64,000 bases of DNA from Thermogutta terrifontis (lineage in GTDB: Bacteria; Planctomycetota; Planctomycetia; Pirellulales; Thermoguttaceae): assembly GCF_002277955.1 (NCBI RefSeq), contig NZ_CP018477.1, positions 4,547,206 through 4,611,205 of the forward strand, read 5' to 3'. Positions 52,176 through 61,339 of the stretch are shown here, in pieces (position 1 is the first letter of the stretch; every line of letters starts with the position of its first letter). Under the pieces are notes generated by a model. That model saw only the letters and a program-made list of their open reading frames with translations, ran no database searches and was not told the DNA's origin. A program made the position numbers and the translations under genes.

Positions 52176-54692
52176 ATGATGAGCTGTATTCGACCTGGCC
52201 ACGTGACATGTATGCTTATCGTTTTCGCTGTGGGAAGCGTGACTGGACCGGTTAGCGCGGAATCTCCCAATGATGCCCGGCCCCAATCACGGTACGTCCA
52301 GATCAGCGGAATCTATCCTCACCTGGCGGTTTTCAACCAACCTGCCGACCCGGCCGATCGTCCGAACCACGGGGAATGCGGGATTGGCGCCATGGCTGTC
52401 TGGGCCGACCGGCTTTGGTATCTCACCTATCCTCAGCACAAAACCCAGGGTAGCAACGATAAGCTCTACGAGCTGGATGCAGCGATGAACGTCCGCATCC
52501 GGCCGGAAAGCGTGGGCGGAACGCACGCCGGCCGATTGATCCATCGAGAGTCTCAGCAACTCATTCTTGGGCCGTACTTCATAGACCGGGATCGGAACGT
52601 TCGCGCCGCCGATCTGCGCGAGTTACGTGGCCGAATGACCGCCATCATGCGGCATCTCGAGGATCCCGCTCACAAGGTCTATTTCTACGACATGGAGGGC
52701 GCCCTGTATGAAGTGGATGTGAACTCCCTCGATGTCCGGCGGCTGTTTGTCAAGCCGGTCCCGGGATGGCACGGTAAAGGCGGCTACACGGCCCAGGGCC
52801 GCCTCGTTATTGCCAACAATGGAGAAGCAGGACCGGCCAGCGGGTACAAGAATCTCCTCGTGGGAGGACCGGCCAAAGGCGAAGAAGCGGGCGTGCTGGC
52901 CGAGTGGGATGGCACAACCTGGCGGATCGTCGAACGCAAACAATTCTGTGATGTGACCGGGCCGGGAGGAATCGAAGGAAGCCCGGATGACACAACGCCG
53001 CTCTGGGCCATCGGTTGGGACAAGCGATCCGTGATCCTCAAATTGCTTGACCACGGCACGTGGTTCACATTCCGATTGCCCAAAGGAAGCCATACGTTCG
53101 ATCCAACTCATGGCTGGTTTACGGAGTGGCCGCGAATTCGTGAAATTGCGCCCGGACGATGGATGATGTGTATGCACGGGCAGATGTTCGACTTTCCCCC
53201 GCATTTTTCGGCTGCCAACCGGCAGGGCATTCGGCCGATGTGCACCCATTTGCGGATCATTCCCGATTTCTGCCACTGGCAGGGCCGGGTCGTCCTTGGT
53301 GCGGACGACGCCTCGATGATGAACAATCCCCTCTGCGGCCAGGCCCAATCCAATCTCTGGTTTGGATCCGTGGAAGAGCTTTATCGTTTCGGACCAGCCG
53401 CCGGTTGGGGCGGTCCATGGGTCAATGACGCGGTCACGGCCGACACGCCCTCGGAGCCTTACCTCTTTGCCGGATACAGCCAGCGCGTCGTCCATCTTGC
53501 GCACGATGCTGACCAGGTCGTGACATTCACGTTCGAGTTTGATCGGGAAGGCAATGGCACCTGGACGGCCGGGCCATCGGTCACCATTCCCCCGCGCAGC
53601 TATGGCTGGTTTATCTTTGATCCCGATGAGAAAGCCGAATGGATCCGTGTTAAAAGCTCGGCCGACTGCCACGCCACGGTGTATTTCCACTATTTCACCC
53701 CGCGGATCGAACAGCAAAGCGAGCGGGCAATCTTTCAGGGGTTGGCGGATGTGGATGGGCAGGTCGCTTCCTGGGGCGGACTGATCCGTCCGGCAACGCA
53801 TAATCGATCCCTGCAATTTCTTGCCCAGCGTGTGACGCCAGATGGCAAGCAGACCGAAGAGGGATACTTCGAGGTCGATATCACTCCCGAAGGCCGTCCA
53901 ATCGTACAAAAGCCGGCGGATGATCGCACGCAGGAAGTGAAGCAAATCGCCACTTTCAAAAGCGATTTTACGGTGGATGAGGGGTCGGCCATCGTGGTGG
54001 ATGGCGATGGTCGCCGGTGGCGATTACCCAAGGGAAACCCGGCTTTTGAAAAGTACCTGGGGCAGATGCGTGCGGTTCGGGAGGTGGCCACCGAACGGTT
54101 TCTGGCCCACATTTTGGGAACGTTTTACGAAGTCCCGCGCGATCCACGAAACCAACCAGATTGGTCCCGTATGAAGCCCGTGGCTTCGCACCGTAAACGG
54201 ATTGTGGACTTTTGCTCGTGGCGGGGACTGCTCGTGCTTGCGGGGGTTCGCACAGACGCCGGCGATGACGGCCACGTCTTTGCCACACCGGAAAAGCCCG
54301 CGCTGTGGTTTGGTGCTCTGGATGATCTCTGGAAACTGGGGCGACCCTGTGGAGAAGGTGGTCCCTGGGTGAATACCCCAGTGGAGCCTCAGGACGTTTC
54401 TGATCCCTTCCTTATGACGGGATACGAGCGGAAGTGCCTGAAGCTGTCGCACACGGCTTCGGAGAGCATCCGGTTCACCGTGGAGGTAGATTTTGACCAT
54501 CGCGGTTTCCATCCGATGCTGGCGATTGACGTGCCGCCGGGACAGACCATCACGTACGAATTTCCACGGGGATTCCATGCGCATTGGGTGCGATTCCGGG
54601 TAAATCGGCCGTGCCGCGCCACGGCGTGGCTGACCTACGGCGTGTACGACGCGGAAACTGGCCAGGTTTCCGCTGCTTTGACCCATCCGTGA
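52176..54692 (+). CDS. Large exported protein of unknown function with an internal duplication
   Basis: An 838-residue protein from ATG 52176 (7 bases after GGAGGG), with a Sec signal (CMLIVFAVGSVTGPVSA). No family is recognised. The first 340 residues have beta-propeller-like features (YFYDMEGALYEVDVNSL, DGTTWRIVERK). A module of about 150 residues occurs twice, at about 360-507 and 675-825. Shared landmarks are 'VDFCSWRG/PDFCHWQG', 'LWFGSVEEL/LWFGALDDL', 'GGPWVN' and a beta-sandwich end with 'CHATVYFHYF/CRATAWLTYG'. A signal peptide and no membrane helix suggest a periplasmic or cell-surface location. It stands alone between repeat-rich intergenic regions. Confidence 0.75.
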   Translation: MMSCIRPGHVTCMLIVFAVGSVTGPVSAESPNDARPQSRYVQISGIYPHLAVFNQPADPADRPNHGECGIGAMAVWADRLWYLTYPQHKTQGSNDKLYELDAAMNVRIRPESVGGTHAGRLIHRESQQLILGPYFIDRDRNVRAADLRELRGRMTAIMRHLEDPAHKVYFYDMEGALYEVDVNSLDVRRLFVKPVPGWHGKGGYTAQGRLVIANNGEAGPASGYKNLLVGGPAKGEEAGVLAEWDGTTWRIVERKQFCDVTGPGGIEGSPDDTTPLWAIGWDKRSVILKLLDHGTWFTFRLPKGSHTFDPTHGWFTEWPRIREIAPGRWMMCMHGQMFDFPPHFSAANRQGIRPMCTHLRIIPDFCHWQGRVVLGADDASMMNNPLCGQAQSNLWFGSVEELYRFGPAAGWGGPWVNDAVTADTPSEPYLFAGYSQRVVHLAHDADQVVTFTFEFDREGNGTWTAGPSVTIPPRSYGWFIFDPDEKAEWIRVKSSADCHATVYFHYFTPRIEQQSERAIFQGLADVDGQVASWGGLIRPATHNRSLQFLAQRVTPDGKQTEEGYFEVDITPEGRPIVQKPADDRTQEVKQIATFKSDFTVDEGSAIVVDGDGRRWRLPKGNPAFEKYLGQMRAVREVATERFLAHILGTFYEVPRDPRNQPDWSRMKPVASHRKRIVDFCSWRGLLVLAGVRTDAGDDGHVFATPEKPALWFGALDDLWKLGRPCGEGGPWVNTPVEPQDVSDPFLMTGYERKCLKLSHTASESIRFTVEVDFDHRGFHPMLAIDVPPGQTITYEFPRGFHAHWVRFRVNRPCRATAWLTYGVYDAETGQVSAALTHP

Positions 54693-55225
54693 ATGATTGA
54701 TCGAGGGAGGGGCCATTCATGCCGACGCATTCGATGCGGTGCTTGGTAGGGGCAATTCATGAGTTATTCCTACCGGTGGACAGCTTGTCGTGGTTCCGGC
54801 AAAGCACCACCAATCGCCAAGGTTGTGAAGGCTAAAGCCTTCACCGAAAAGCGGCGATGAATCGCCGCACTCCATGGAGTCGGAGGGGCACGCTCGTCGT
54901 GCCCGGTGAAGGGCAATGGGTCATCGATCCGTGTTGATCGGACGTGACAAGCACGTCCCTCCGGAAGGTCGGAGGGGCACGCTTGTCGTGCCCGGTGAAG
55001 CGGCCATCGATGATCGAACGCCCAACGACGGACCCGACAAGCGGGTCCCTCCGAAAGTGTTGTAGGGGCAATTCATGAATTGCCCGTACCAGGAGGAGCC
55101 TCGTGGAAGCGCGAATTGGTAAAATTTGGACATCGTGGGGGGTGTGACGGAAGCAGCGCGAGCGGATCTTTCGCAGAGAAGCGGTCTGCCGTTTCCGCCC
55201 ATCATTGAATAAGCCCGCGAGCCGG
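54693..55225. other. Intergenic, dominated by a palindrome array
   Basis: 533 bases between convergent genes. No gene is supported; 54746-55089 is a repeat array. Confidence 0.65.
54746..55089. repeat. Palindrome array (families 1 and 2)
   Basis: Family 1 palindromes lie at both ends: 54746-54773 (right arm decayed) and 55062-55089 (one mismatch). Between them are four family 2 stems: GGGGCACGCTCGTCGTGCCC (54885-54904), GACGTGACAAGCACGTC (54941-54957), GGGGCACGCTTGTCGTGCCC (54974-54993) and GGACCCGACAAGCGGGTCC (55030-55048). A GCGGCGAT/ATCGCCGC stem is at 54851-54868. In the family 2 stems the arm bases change together while the ACAAG/CTTGT centre stays, which means pairing is kept. Confidence 0.8.
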
Positions 55226-55765
55226 TTAAACAATTTCGTCCAAATTGATGGCCGGGGAGGTAGGCGGTAGGCTGGCGGTGGCATTTTGGCGGGCGGTGGC
55301 CACTTTCTCCAGCCACTGAAGCCGCTTTTCCCATGCCGTCCGCAATGTCGGAAGTGTTCCATCCGGGTTCTCTTCACCCCACAGTTCAAGCCGCCGTAAC
55401 CGTTGTTGATAAAAGCTGAGCAGATCCACCGCCTCGTCGGGCTCCACACCGGCCTCACTCAGGTCGGTGCGGATTTTGGCCAGCTCATTGAACTCGGCAT
55501 CGGTGATCAGTCCCGCATCTCGCATTTTCTCCAGCATCTCTGAAAACTGTCGGGGCGTGATGTGCGTTACATCGTAACTTTCGAGGATGCGCCGCGCGAC
55601 AGAGAGCCGCCCCTCATCGCCTGTCAACAGGCCAGTAAGAAGTGTGCTCGGAGATTCGTTTTCGGCAGTCTGCCCGGTTTGCGCAGCCTCTGTTTGGCCC
55701 GTGCGTGATGAAGGTCCCAGACCACCAGTCAGCAAGCCGCGAATGAATAATCCTGGAATCTGCAT
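55226..55765 (-). CDS. Hypothetical protein
   Basis: A 179-residue protein, MQIPGLFIRGLLTGGLGPSS and following. The N-terminal 45 residues are Gly/Thr/Ser rich. The rest is helical and acidic (ITPRQFSEMLEKMRDAGLIT, DEAVDLLSFYQQRLRRLELW). There is no signal peptide, membrane helix or metal motif. I do not recognise a family. Codon use and length of the open frame support a real gene. Confidence 0.6.
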   Translation of the reverse strand: MQIPGLFIRGLLTGGLGPSSRTGQTEAAQTGQTAENESPSTLLTGLLTGDEGRLSVARRILESYDVTHITPRQFSEMLEKMRDAGLITDAEFNELAKIRTDLSEAGVEPDEAVDLLSFYQQRLRRLELWGEENPDGTLPTLRTAWEKRLQWLEKVATARQNATASLPPTSPAINLDEIV

Positions 55766-56246
55766 GATTGTCTCGCCTTGTTATGCTCGGTTGATTCGGT
55801 CGAGTCGCCGGGACTGAAATACTTCCGAACACCACACCGCACGTGGAGGATTTCACCTGCGATATGTCCAGCGAAAACACGCTCTGCTGCCGCAAGCCGT
55901 CAGATCACTCCCGGTGTCACAATCCCATGGAGCGACCGTCTTGCAAAGGCCGTGCCGAGAGCCATGTATAAGCCGTCCCATTCGCGTTGAACGCACTATG
56001 GCACGTTCACACCGCCCAAATACGCCCCAAATTAGAAAAGGCTGGCGCTAAAAGCAGTAATTTTCAGAATGTGGATAAGCCTTCGGGCGGTGCGCTTAGC
56101 CTGAGGGAGTTGGCTTCTACCCGGCATCCGAAGTATCCCTCATTTCTGAACCCACGGCGGCGGTTGGCGAAAGTTGCCGGTCGTTCGGCAAGTTCTGCCC
56201 GTTTTCCTACTGGGAGAAATCGCCGAAGAGCTATCGCACAAGATGT
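55766..56246. other. Intergenic region, nothing recognised
   Basis: 481 bases between two genes on the minus strand, upstream of the hypothetical gene at 55226-55765. No RNA gene, promoter or repeat could be supported. Confidence 0.5.
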
Positions 56247-57116
56247 TCACAACGTCTTACCCGACAGATCAGGCACGGGGCCTTCCGGGACGATCGACAG
56301 CCCGTCGGATGCCCGCAGTGACAGTCGATACCGCGTTCCTGGAACGGCCTGGACGTACACGGCCTCTCCATGCGCGGCGCGGATACCCGCTTCGCGGGCT
56401 TTCGCCTCGTTTTTGGCAAACTCCCAGAACTGCGCCCATAATTCCCGCTCAAAATCTGACTTCACCTGACCGGTGCGATAGACAGCCGGCTGATCGTTCT
56501 CGCGATCGATGCGGACCCCACTGTCCGGGGCCTGGGAATTGCCGAAGATTCGCTGAAACAGGCAGAGAGAAGCCGCCCGCAGGGGATCGCCCTGTTCCAC
56601 GAAGTGGTCAGCAAATTTGACCACCAGGGCATCCACATAAACCTTGTCACCCAGAACGGCGAAGGTTCGCGGAGGCTCAACCGGGCGGCCGTCGCTGTCC
56701 ACCTCCACAAACCGCACCGTCGTTTTCACGGGTTGCCCTGCCTCATCCTTTTCCTGGGAAAGCACGTCCAGAAACGCAACCCGGCGGTCCACCTTGAGGA
56801 GCTGAATCGCCGTATTGAGCCGCTGGATCTCTTTCTCTTTCTTCTGAAGTTCCTCGCGGGCGGATTGCAGGTCGGACGTGAGTTGCGCGATCTGTGTTTC
56901 CTTCTGCGCCAGATCCGCCTGCTTGGCCTGCAATTCGACCGTTAGTCGGGCTACCTCGGATTCTTTTTCTGCCAGTTTTTTCTGGACTTCCTCCTGGGCG
57001 TGACGGGAACGCTCATAGAGCGTGTATCCAAAATACAGGCCCCCGCCCAGCACCGCGAGCAGGGCCAGGCTTACCAATGATGCCAGGATTGTCCGAACTG
57101 CTTCCAGAAGTTTCAT
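56247..57116 (-). CDS. Membrane-anchored coiled-coil protein
   Basis: A 289-residue protein with one transmembrane helix near the N-terminus (ILASLVSLALLAVLGGGLYF, residues about 10-30). A coiled coil of about 75 residues follows (VARLTVELQAKQADLAQKET, ELQKKEKEIQRLNTAIQLL). The C-terminal 175 residues form a soluble domain (VRFVEVDSDGRPVEPPRTFA, AVYVQAVPGTRYRLSLRASD). The function is unknown. The topology suggests a structural or scaffolding role on the outer face of the membrane. Confidence 0.7.
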   Translation of the reverse strand: MKLLEAVRTILASLVSLALLAVLGGGLYFGYTLYERSRHAQEEVQKKLAEKESEVARLTVELQAKQADLAQKETQIAQLTSDLQSAREELQKKEKEIQRLNTAIQLLKVDRRVAFLDVLSQEKDEAGQPVKTTVRFVEVDSDGRPVEPPRTFAVLGDKVYVDALVVKFADHFVEQGDPLRAASLCLFQRIFGNSQAPDSGVRIDRENDQPAVYRTGQVKSDFERELWAQFWEFAKNEAKAREAGIRAAHGEAVYVQAVPGTRYRLSLRASDGLSIVPEGPVPDLSGKTL

Positions 57117-57388
57117 GGTGTCTTTCTTATTAGCCTAAAACCCTCATCCAGATTCCGGTGAGAAAGGCCTCCACCGAGCCAAAATACCTCCCTTGTCGCC
57201 CTTCCCCTATCTTTCCGGCTGTCATTCTCGATAGAAACACCCCCAGGAATCATAGCATCTCCGGCAGACTTGGGCAGGGGTGGACATGGAGAGCGTCCCA
57301 ACCCACTGGGCTTGAGCCGAGATGGGGCCGCTTCCCCCAAGGCGCTTGTTTCGTCGGAAAGGATGCGATCTCCGCCCGGCCATACCGG

Positions 57389-58687
57389 TCAGATCACCGG
57401 CATGAGGCTGCCCAGCGAGAGGGATGATTCAATCGCAGTAAGACTGTTGACGAGATAATCGATGTCTTGCGGCTCATGGAGTGCTGTCGGCACCAGCCGT
57501 AAGAGCGAGGTCCCCATTTTGACCGCGGGATAGGCGGCCGGGGCTCCCCAGATGCCGAATTTCTCCCGGAGTTGATACGCCCAATAGAGGGCCCTTGTGC
57601 CATTAGCGAGCACCGGGGTTATCGGCGATTGTGTCTCACCCAGTCGAAAACCGGCGTCACGCAGGCTCTGCTGGAGATGCCTCGTGTTTTGCCACAATTT
57701 CGCCCGGCGGTCGTCGGCTTTTTCCAGAAGTTCCAGGGCCACGCTGGTCGCTTCGGTCACCACCAATGGCAGAGCCTTGGTGAAAATATAGGTCGGGGCG
57801 TGATAACGGAGATAGGTGATCACTTCATACGGGCCGGCAACGAATCCACCGATGGTGCCGAATGCCTTGCTGAAAGTCCCCAGGTGGAGGTCCACTTCGT
57901 CCTGCACACCGAAGTGGAAAGGCGTTCCCCGACCCTGCGGGCCAAACACGCCGTTGGCGTGGGCATCGTCAACCAGCAGGCGGAAACCGTAGCGGCGGCG
58001 AAGATCCACGAGATCGGGGAGCGGCGCCAGGTCCCCCTGCATGCTGTACACGCCGTCCACCACCACAACACGCCCGCCCCGGGTCTGGGTGCGCTGGAGT
58101 AAGGTTTCCAAATGGTTGGCGTCATTATGCCGGAAAACACGGATGGTGGCGGCAGATGCCCTGGCGCCGAACTTGAGGGTGGCATGCGCGAACTCGTCGA
58201 TGAAAAGCACATCCTCTGGACCGCAAAGCGCCGCCAAGGTGCCCATCATGGCCAGTGCACCGGCCGAGAAAACAATGGCTGCCTGCGTCTGTTTGAATCG
58301 CGCAAGTTTATCTTCCAACTCCAGGTGATGAGCCACAGTCCCCGTTAGCAGGCGCGACCCCATGGGCAACCCGATTCCGTATTCGGCCGCTACTTCCGCC
58401 GCCCGTTGCCGCACCGCCGGATGACTCGCTAACCCCAAATAGTCGTTGGACCCAAACTGGAGAATCCGCCTGCCGTCCACTTCCATCCAGGGGCCAGAAT
58501 TGGCAGGAGGCGAAATGGCCGTATAAACGGCCTCCGCCAGTGCGCGGTCATCCGTCCTGCCATCGGTTTCAGCGTATGGATTCTCCAGAAACCGGTAGCA
58601 CTTTTGAAAGACGTCAGACACTTCGAATCCCCTTTGACCCGTGGAATCCCCGTACTCGCGGAATTCACCTTGCTTGGTCGAAATCAT
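57389..58687 (-). CDS. Alpha-oxoamine synthase family PLP enzyme
   Basis: A 432-residue enzyme from ATG 58687 (MISTKQGEFREYGDS), which follows GGCAGGA; the upstream start is less likely. Landmarks: LQFGSNDYLGLASHP, GSRLLTGTVAHHLELEDKLA, LLVDDAHANGVFGPQGRG and the PLP lysine in LGTFSKAFGTIGGFVAG (about residue 264). The family includes 8-amino-7-oxononanoate synthase, glycine C-acetyltransferase and serine palmitoyltransferase. Which one cannot be decided from sequence alone. No biotin genes are nearby, so a lipid or glycine-related role is as likely. Confidence 0.82.
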   Translation of the reverse strand: MISTKQGEFREYGDSTGQRGFEVSDVFQKCYRFLENPYAETDGRTDDRALAEAVYTAISPPANSGPWMEVDGRRILQFGSNDYLGLASHPAVRQRAAEVAAEYGIGLPMGSRLLTGTVAHHLELEDKLARFKQTQAAIVFSAGALAMMGTLAALCGPEDVLFIDEFAHATLKFGARASAATIRVFRHNDANHLETLLQRTQTRGGRVVVVDGVYSMQGDLAPLPDLVDLRRRYGFRLLVDDAHANGVFGPQGRGTPFHFGVQDEVDLHLGTFSKAFGTIGGFVAGPYEVITYLRYHAPTYIFTKALPLVVTEATSVALELLEKADDRRAKLWQNTRHLQQSLRDAGFRLGETQSPITPVLANGTRALYWAYQLREKFGIWGAPAAYPAVKMGTSLLRLVPTALHEPQDIDYLVNSLTAIESSLSLGSLMPVI

Positions 58688-59149
58688 GGTCGTCCTGCCA
58701 CATTCACTATAGTGCAGGGAGCACCAAAATTCCACATTTTGTTCCAATACACCATTTTTCTTATTTTGACAGGCACACGTTGCCGCCGGCGTCTATTGCG
58801 TGTTTGATCCACCCACGCGGACAGCGCGAGTCATACAATCGATTCCATTCGTTAGAATCGGCTAGGAATCCTCGGATGAAATGCTTTATTTTCTAAAGAT
58901 GCGGAACCGGGGCCGGAGGATACCAAGTCTCAAATTGCAGAAGGCTCAAAAAAGGCATCGGAAAGGCGTGGCGAGCGCGATTCGCCCGGTAGCGCAAAGG
59001 ATGCGGTGCCACGATACCTCGTTCCGGCAGAAAATTTCCAGGCGATTTGCCGGCCCGGAATTGAGATTTAGATCAGTTCGTCAAAAAACGGGCTTCCGGC
59101 GATTGGCAGGGGCCCATGAGTGAGGCTTCACGGCAGCATTCAAGAAACA
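58688..59149. other. Intergenic region, nothing recognised
   Basis: 462 bases between the SUF operon's end and the oxoamine synthase start, both on the minus strand. No terminator with a T run, RNA gene or repeat was seen. Confidence 0.5.
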
Positions 59150-59488
59150 TCAATAGAATCCCAGCTCTTCCCGGGCTTCCTCGGACATGCGATCGGGAGT
59201 CCAGGGCGGGCTGAGGACGACCTCCACGGTCACTTCCCCCACCTCTTCCCCGAGCTGCTTGAGTACGTCCTTAACGTCCTGAACCATTTGCGGCCCGGAG
59301 GGACATGCAGGGCTGGTCAGCGTCATCTTCACGTGGATGTTGGATTTGCCGTTTTCCTCGGTGACCAGCACCTCGTAGACAAGTCCGAGGTTGACAAGGT
59401 CAATCCCGATTTCGGGATCTCGCACCTGTTTGAGGGCTTCCCAGACAGTCTCTTCCCGGATCCCCACGCCAGGTCCTCCACCAGTCAA
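59150..59488 (-). CDS. MIP18/DUF59 protein, SufT-like
   Basis: A 112-residue protein of the MIP18/PaaD/SufT group: VWEALKQVRDPEIGIDLVNL, then LTSPACPSGPQMVQDV with the family Cys, and LSPPWTPDRMSEEAREELGF. Such proteins help mature iron-sulfur proteins. It overlaps the Rieske ferredoxin stop by four bases (ATGA), so they are translated together. As the last gene of the SUF operon, the SufT role is likely. Confidence 0.88.
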   Translation of the reverse strand: MTGGGPGVGIREETVWEALKQVRDPEIGIDLVNLGLVYEVLVTEENGKSNIHVKMTLTSPACPSGPQMVQDVKDVLKQLGEEVGEVTVEVVLSPPWTPDRMSEEAREELGFY

Positions 59489-59805
59489 GCCGATTCGTTC
59501 ACTTCGATATACACGTCTTCCCCTTGAACCACGACCTTGTGGGCAGTCACACCCTTGACCGCCGGCATGGTTTTGGCGTGCCCCGTGCGGATGTCAAATT
59601 GGGCCCCGTGCCGCGGACAGATGATGGTGTAACCTCGGAGCTCGCCTTCTGCCAGCGGACCGCCATCGTGAGTACACACATCGTCAATCGCCCAAAATGT
59701 CCCCGAGACGTGAAAAAGGGCGATCATGCGACCGTTGACATCAAACACCGCCTTGCCTGGATCAGGAAGATCGGAGACACGACACACTTTGACCAACTCA
59801 CCCAT
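59485..59805 (-). CDS. Rieske [2Fe-2S] ferredoxin
   Basis: A 106-residue non-haem-type Rieske ferredoxin. The cluster ligands are CTHDGG (C-x-H) and CPRHGAQFD (C-x-x-H), about residues 43-48 and 63-71. There is no signal peptide, so it is cytoplasmic. It probably passes electrons to or from the SUF machinery or an oxygenase. It lies between sufD and the SufT-like gene, with a 144-base gap to sufD. Confidence 0.9.
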   Translation of the reverse strand: MGELVKVCRVSDLPDPGKAVFDVNGRMIALFHVSGTFWAIDDVCTHDGGPLAEGELRGYTIICPRHGAQFDIRTGHAKTMPAVKGVTAHKVVVQGEDVYIEVNESA

Positions 59806-59949
59806 TCAAACGTCCTCTCGGAGTCAAAGTTGTTTGTTCTCTCTTGTATCCGCGCTCTCAACGGATATCGCTAACCGTGCAACACTGGCCTCCTGAAAAA
59901 TCCGCCTGTGGAAAGACCATCTGAGAATGCCGGGCAGGTGAAACCTGCT

Positions 59950-61278
59950 TCAATCGCGGCTCCGATATTCCCGCACCCGCTGCTGAATGATATCCCCCAG
60001 CGCCTCCCGCACACTATCGATCGTGATGCGATCCAGCACCTGCTGGAAAAATCCCGTCACCACCAGGCGAGTTGCTTCCCGCCGGGTAAGTCCGCGGGTT
60101 TGGGCATAGAAAATCTCTTCCTCGTCCACACGTCCGGCGGTGGCTCCGTGGGTACAGCGGACATCGTCGGCCAGAATCTCCAATCCCGGAATACAGTCCA
60201 CCCGCGCGGTATCGCTCAGCATGAGGTTGTCATTCCGCTGATAGCCGTCCGATCGGATGGCACCTGGCTCCACCCGAATCATCCCACGCCACACCAGGTG
60301 GGCATGGTCCTGGAGCGCTCCTTTGTAGAGCAGGTCGCTTTTGGTCTGGCCCGTTCGGTGGTCCTGACGGGTATGGTAGGCAAGATGCTGCCGATCTTCG
60401 GCGAACATCACGCCGTTGACGATCGCTTCACTCTCCGGACCATTCAGCACGACTTCCTGGTTGACCTTGGCCAGCCGACCGCCCAGCGCCCCGAGGGTCC
60501 ATTCCATGAACGCCCGTTCTGCCACCTCGGCCTTTTGTCGGGCAAAGTGGAAAGTTTTCTGATTCCAGTTCTGAAAATTGACGTACCGCAATCTGGCCCC
60601 CGGTCGGACGAAAATCTCAATTCCTCCGCAGAAGAGGCCCTCTGCCGCAGGATCCAGGCTGGTGGTTTCGGTAACCACGGTGGCCTCGGCCTCTTCATCG
60701 ACGACGATGAGCGTGTGGCCGACGTCGGCCTGGTTGGCGGCCAGAGCCGCCACGTGAAGGATTGGCTTTTCCACTTTCAGGCCGGGCGGGACGTAGATGA
60801 AGGTTCCGCCTGTCCAAAAAGCAGCATGGAGCGCGGAGAATTTGTCCGTGCGCCACTCGAACAGGCTCCACAAATGCTGTCGGATCAACTCCTCATGCGG
60901 GCCTGAAAGGGAATCTTCCAGACACTCAACGACCAACCCTTTCTCAAGCAGATCCTCTTCCACGCTGCTGGAAATTTTCCGACCATTGAGAGACACAATC
61001 CGCCCGGCCGTTTCCAGACGCGGAGCAAGCGCCGAGGGAACTTCCGGCAGAGGATCTGGGACCGGCGCCCAGCAGACGAAGTTTTCCAGATGGAAGATCC
61101 GCAGTTCTGTCCTCCGCCATTCCTCCATGCTCCGATTGGGCCAGGGAAGTTCCTGAAAGGTTTCAAACGCCCGCAATCGGAACTCCCGGGACCACTCGGG
61201 CTGAGGGCGCGGCAGAATGACGTTCTGGAAACCCTCCGCGGTGAAATGCAAGTCCTGCTTTAAATCGGGAAGAACCAT
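59950..61278 (-). CDS. sufD: Fe-S cluster assembly protein SufD
   Basis: A 442-residue scaffold protein that joins SufB and SufC to build Fe-S clusters. The C-terminal beta-helix carries the conserved DDVRCTHGATAGRVDEEEIF (about residue 376), which includes the conserved His of SufD. Also FIYVPPGLKVEKPILH and RGLTRREATRLVVTGFF, shared with SufB. ATG 61278 (MVLPDLKQDLHFTAEG) fits the family N-terminus. A GTG at 61350 overlapping the end of sufB would add 24 residues and cannot be excluded. Confidence 0.9.
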   Translation of the reverse strand: MVLPDLKQDLHFTAEGFQNVILPRPQPEWSREFRLRAFETFQELPWPNRSMEEWRRTELRIFHLENFVCWAPVPDPLPEVPSALAPRLETAGRIVSLNGRKISSSVEEDLLEKGLVVECLEDSLSGPHEELIRQHLWSLFEWRTDKFSALHAAFWTGGTFIYVPPGLKVEKPILHVAALAANQADVGHTLIVVDEEAEATVVTETTSLDPAAEGLFCGGIEIFVRPGARLRYVNFQNWNQKTFHFARQKAEVAERAFMEWTLGALGGRLAKVNQEVVLNGPESEAIVNGVMFAEDRQHLAYHTRQDHRTGQTKSDLLYKGALQDHAHLVWRGMIRVEPGAIRSDGYQRNDNLMLSDTARVDCIPGLEILADDVRCTHGATAGRVDEEEIFYAQTRGLTRREATRLVVTGFFQQVLDRITIDSVREALGDIIQQRVREYRSRD

Positions 61279-61339
61279 GGCACTTGTGGCATTACAAAGG
61301 GAAATCTGATACCCCACTCCAATGACGCTCGCCCATCGA

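Noticed and set aside
52623-53945. 440-codon open frame on the minus strand inside the large exported protein gene
   Set aside because: It is a shadow of the GC-rich coding sequence; the plus strand has the signal peptide, ribosome site and repeated module.
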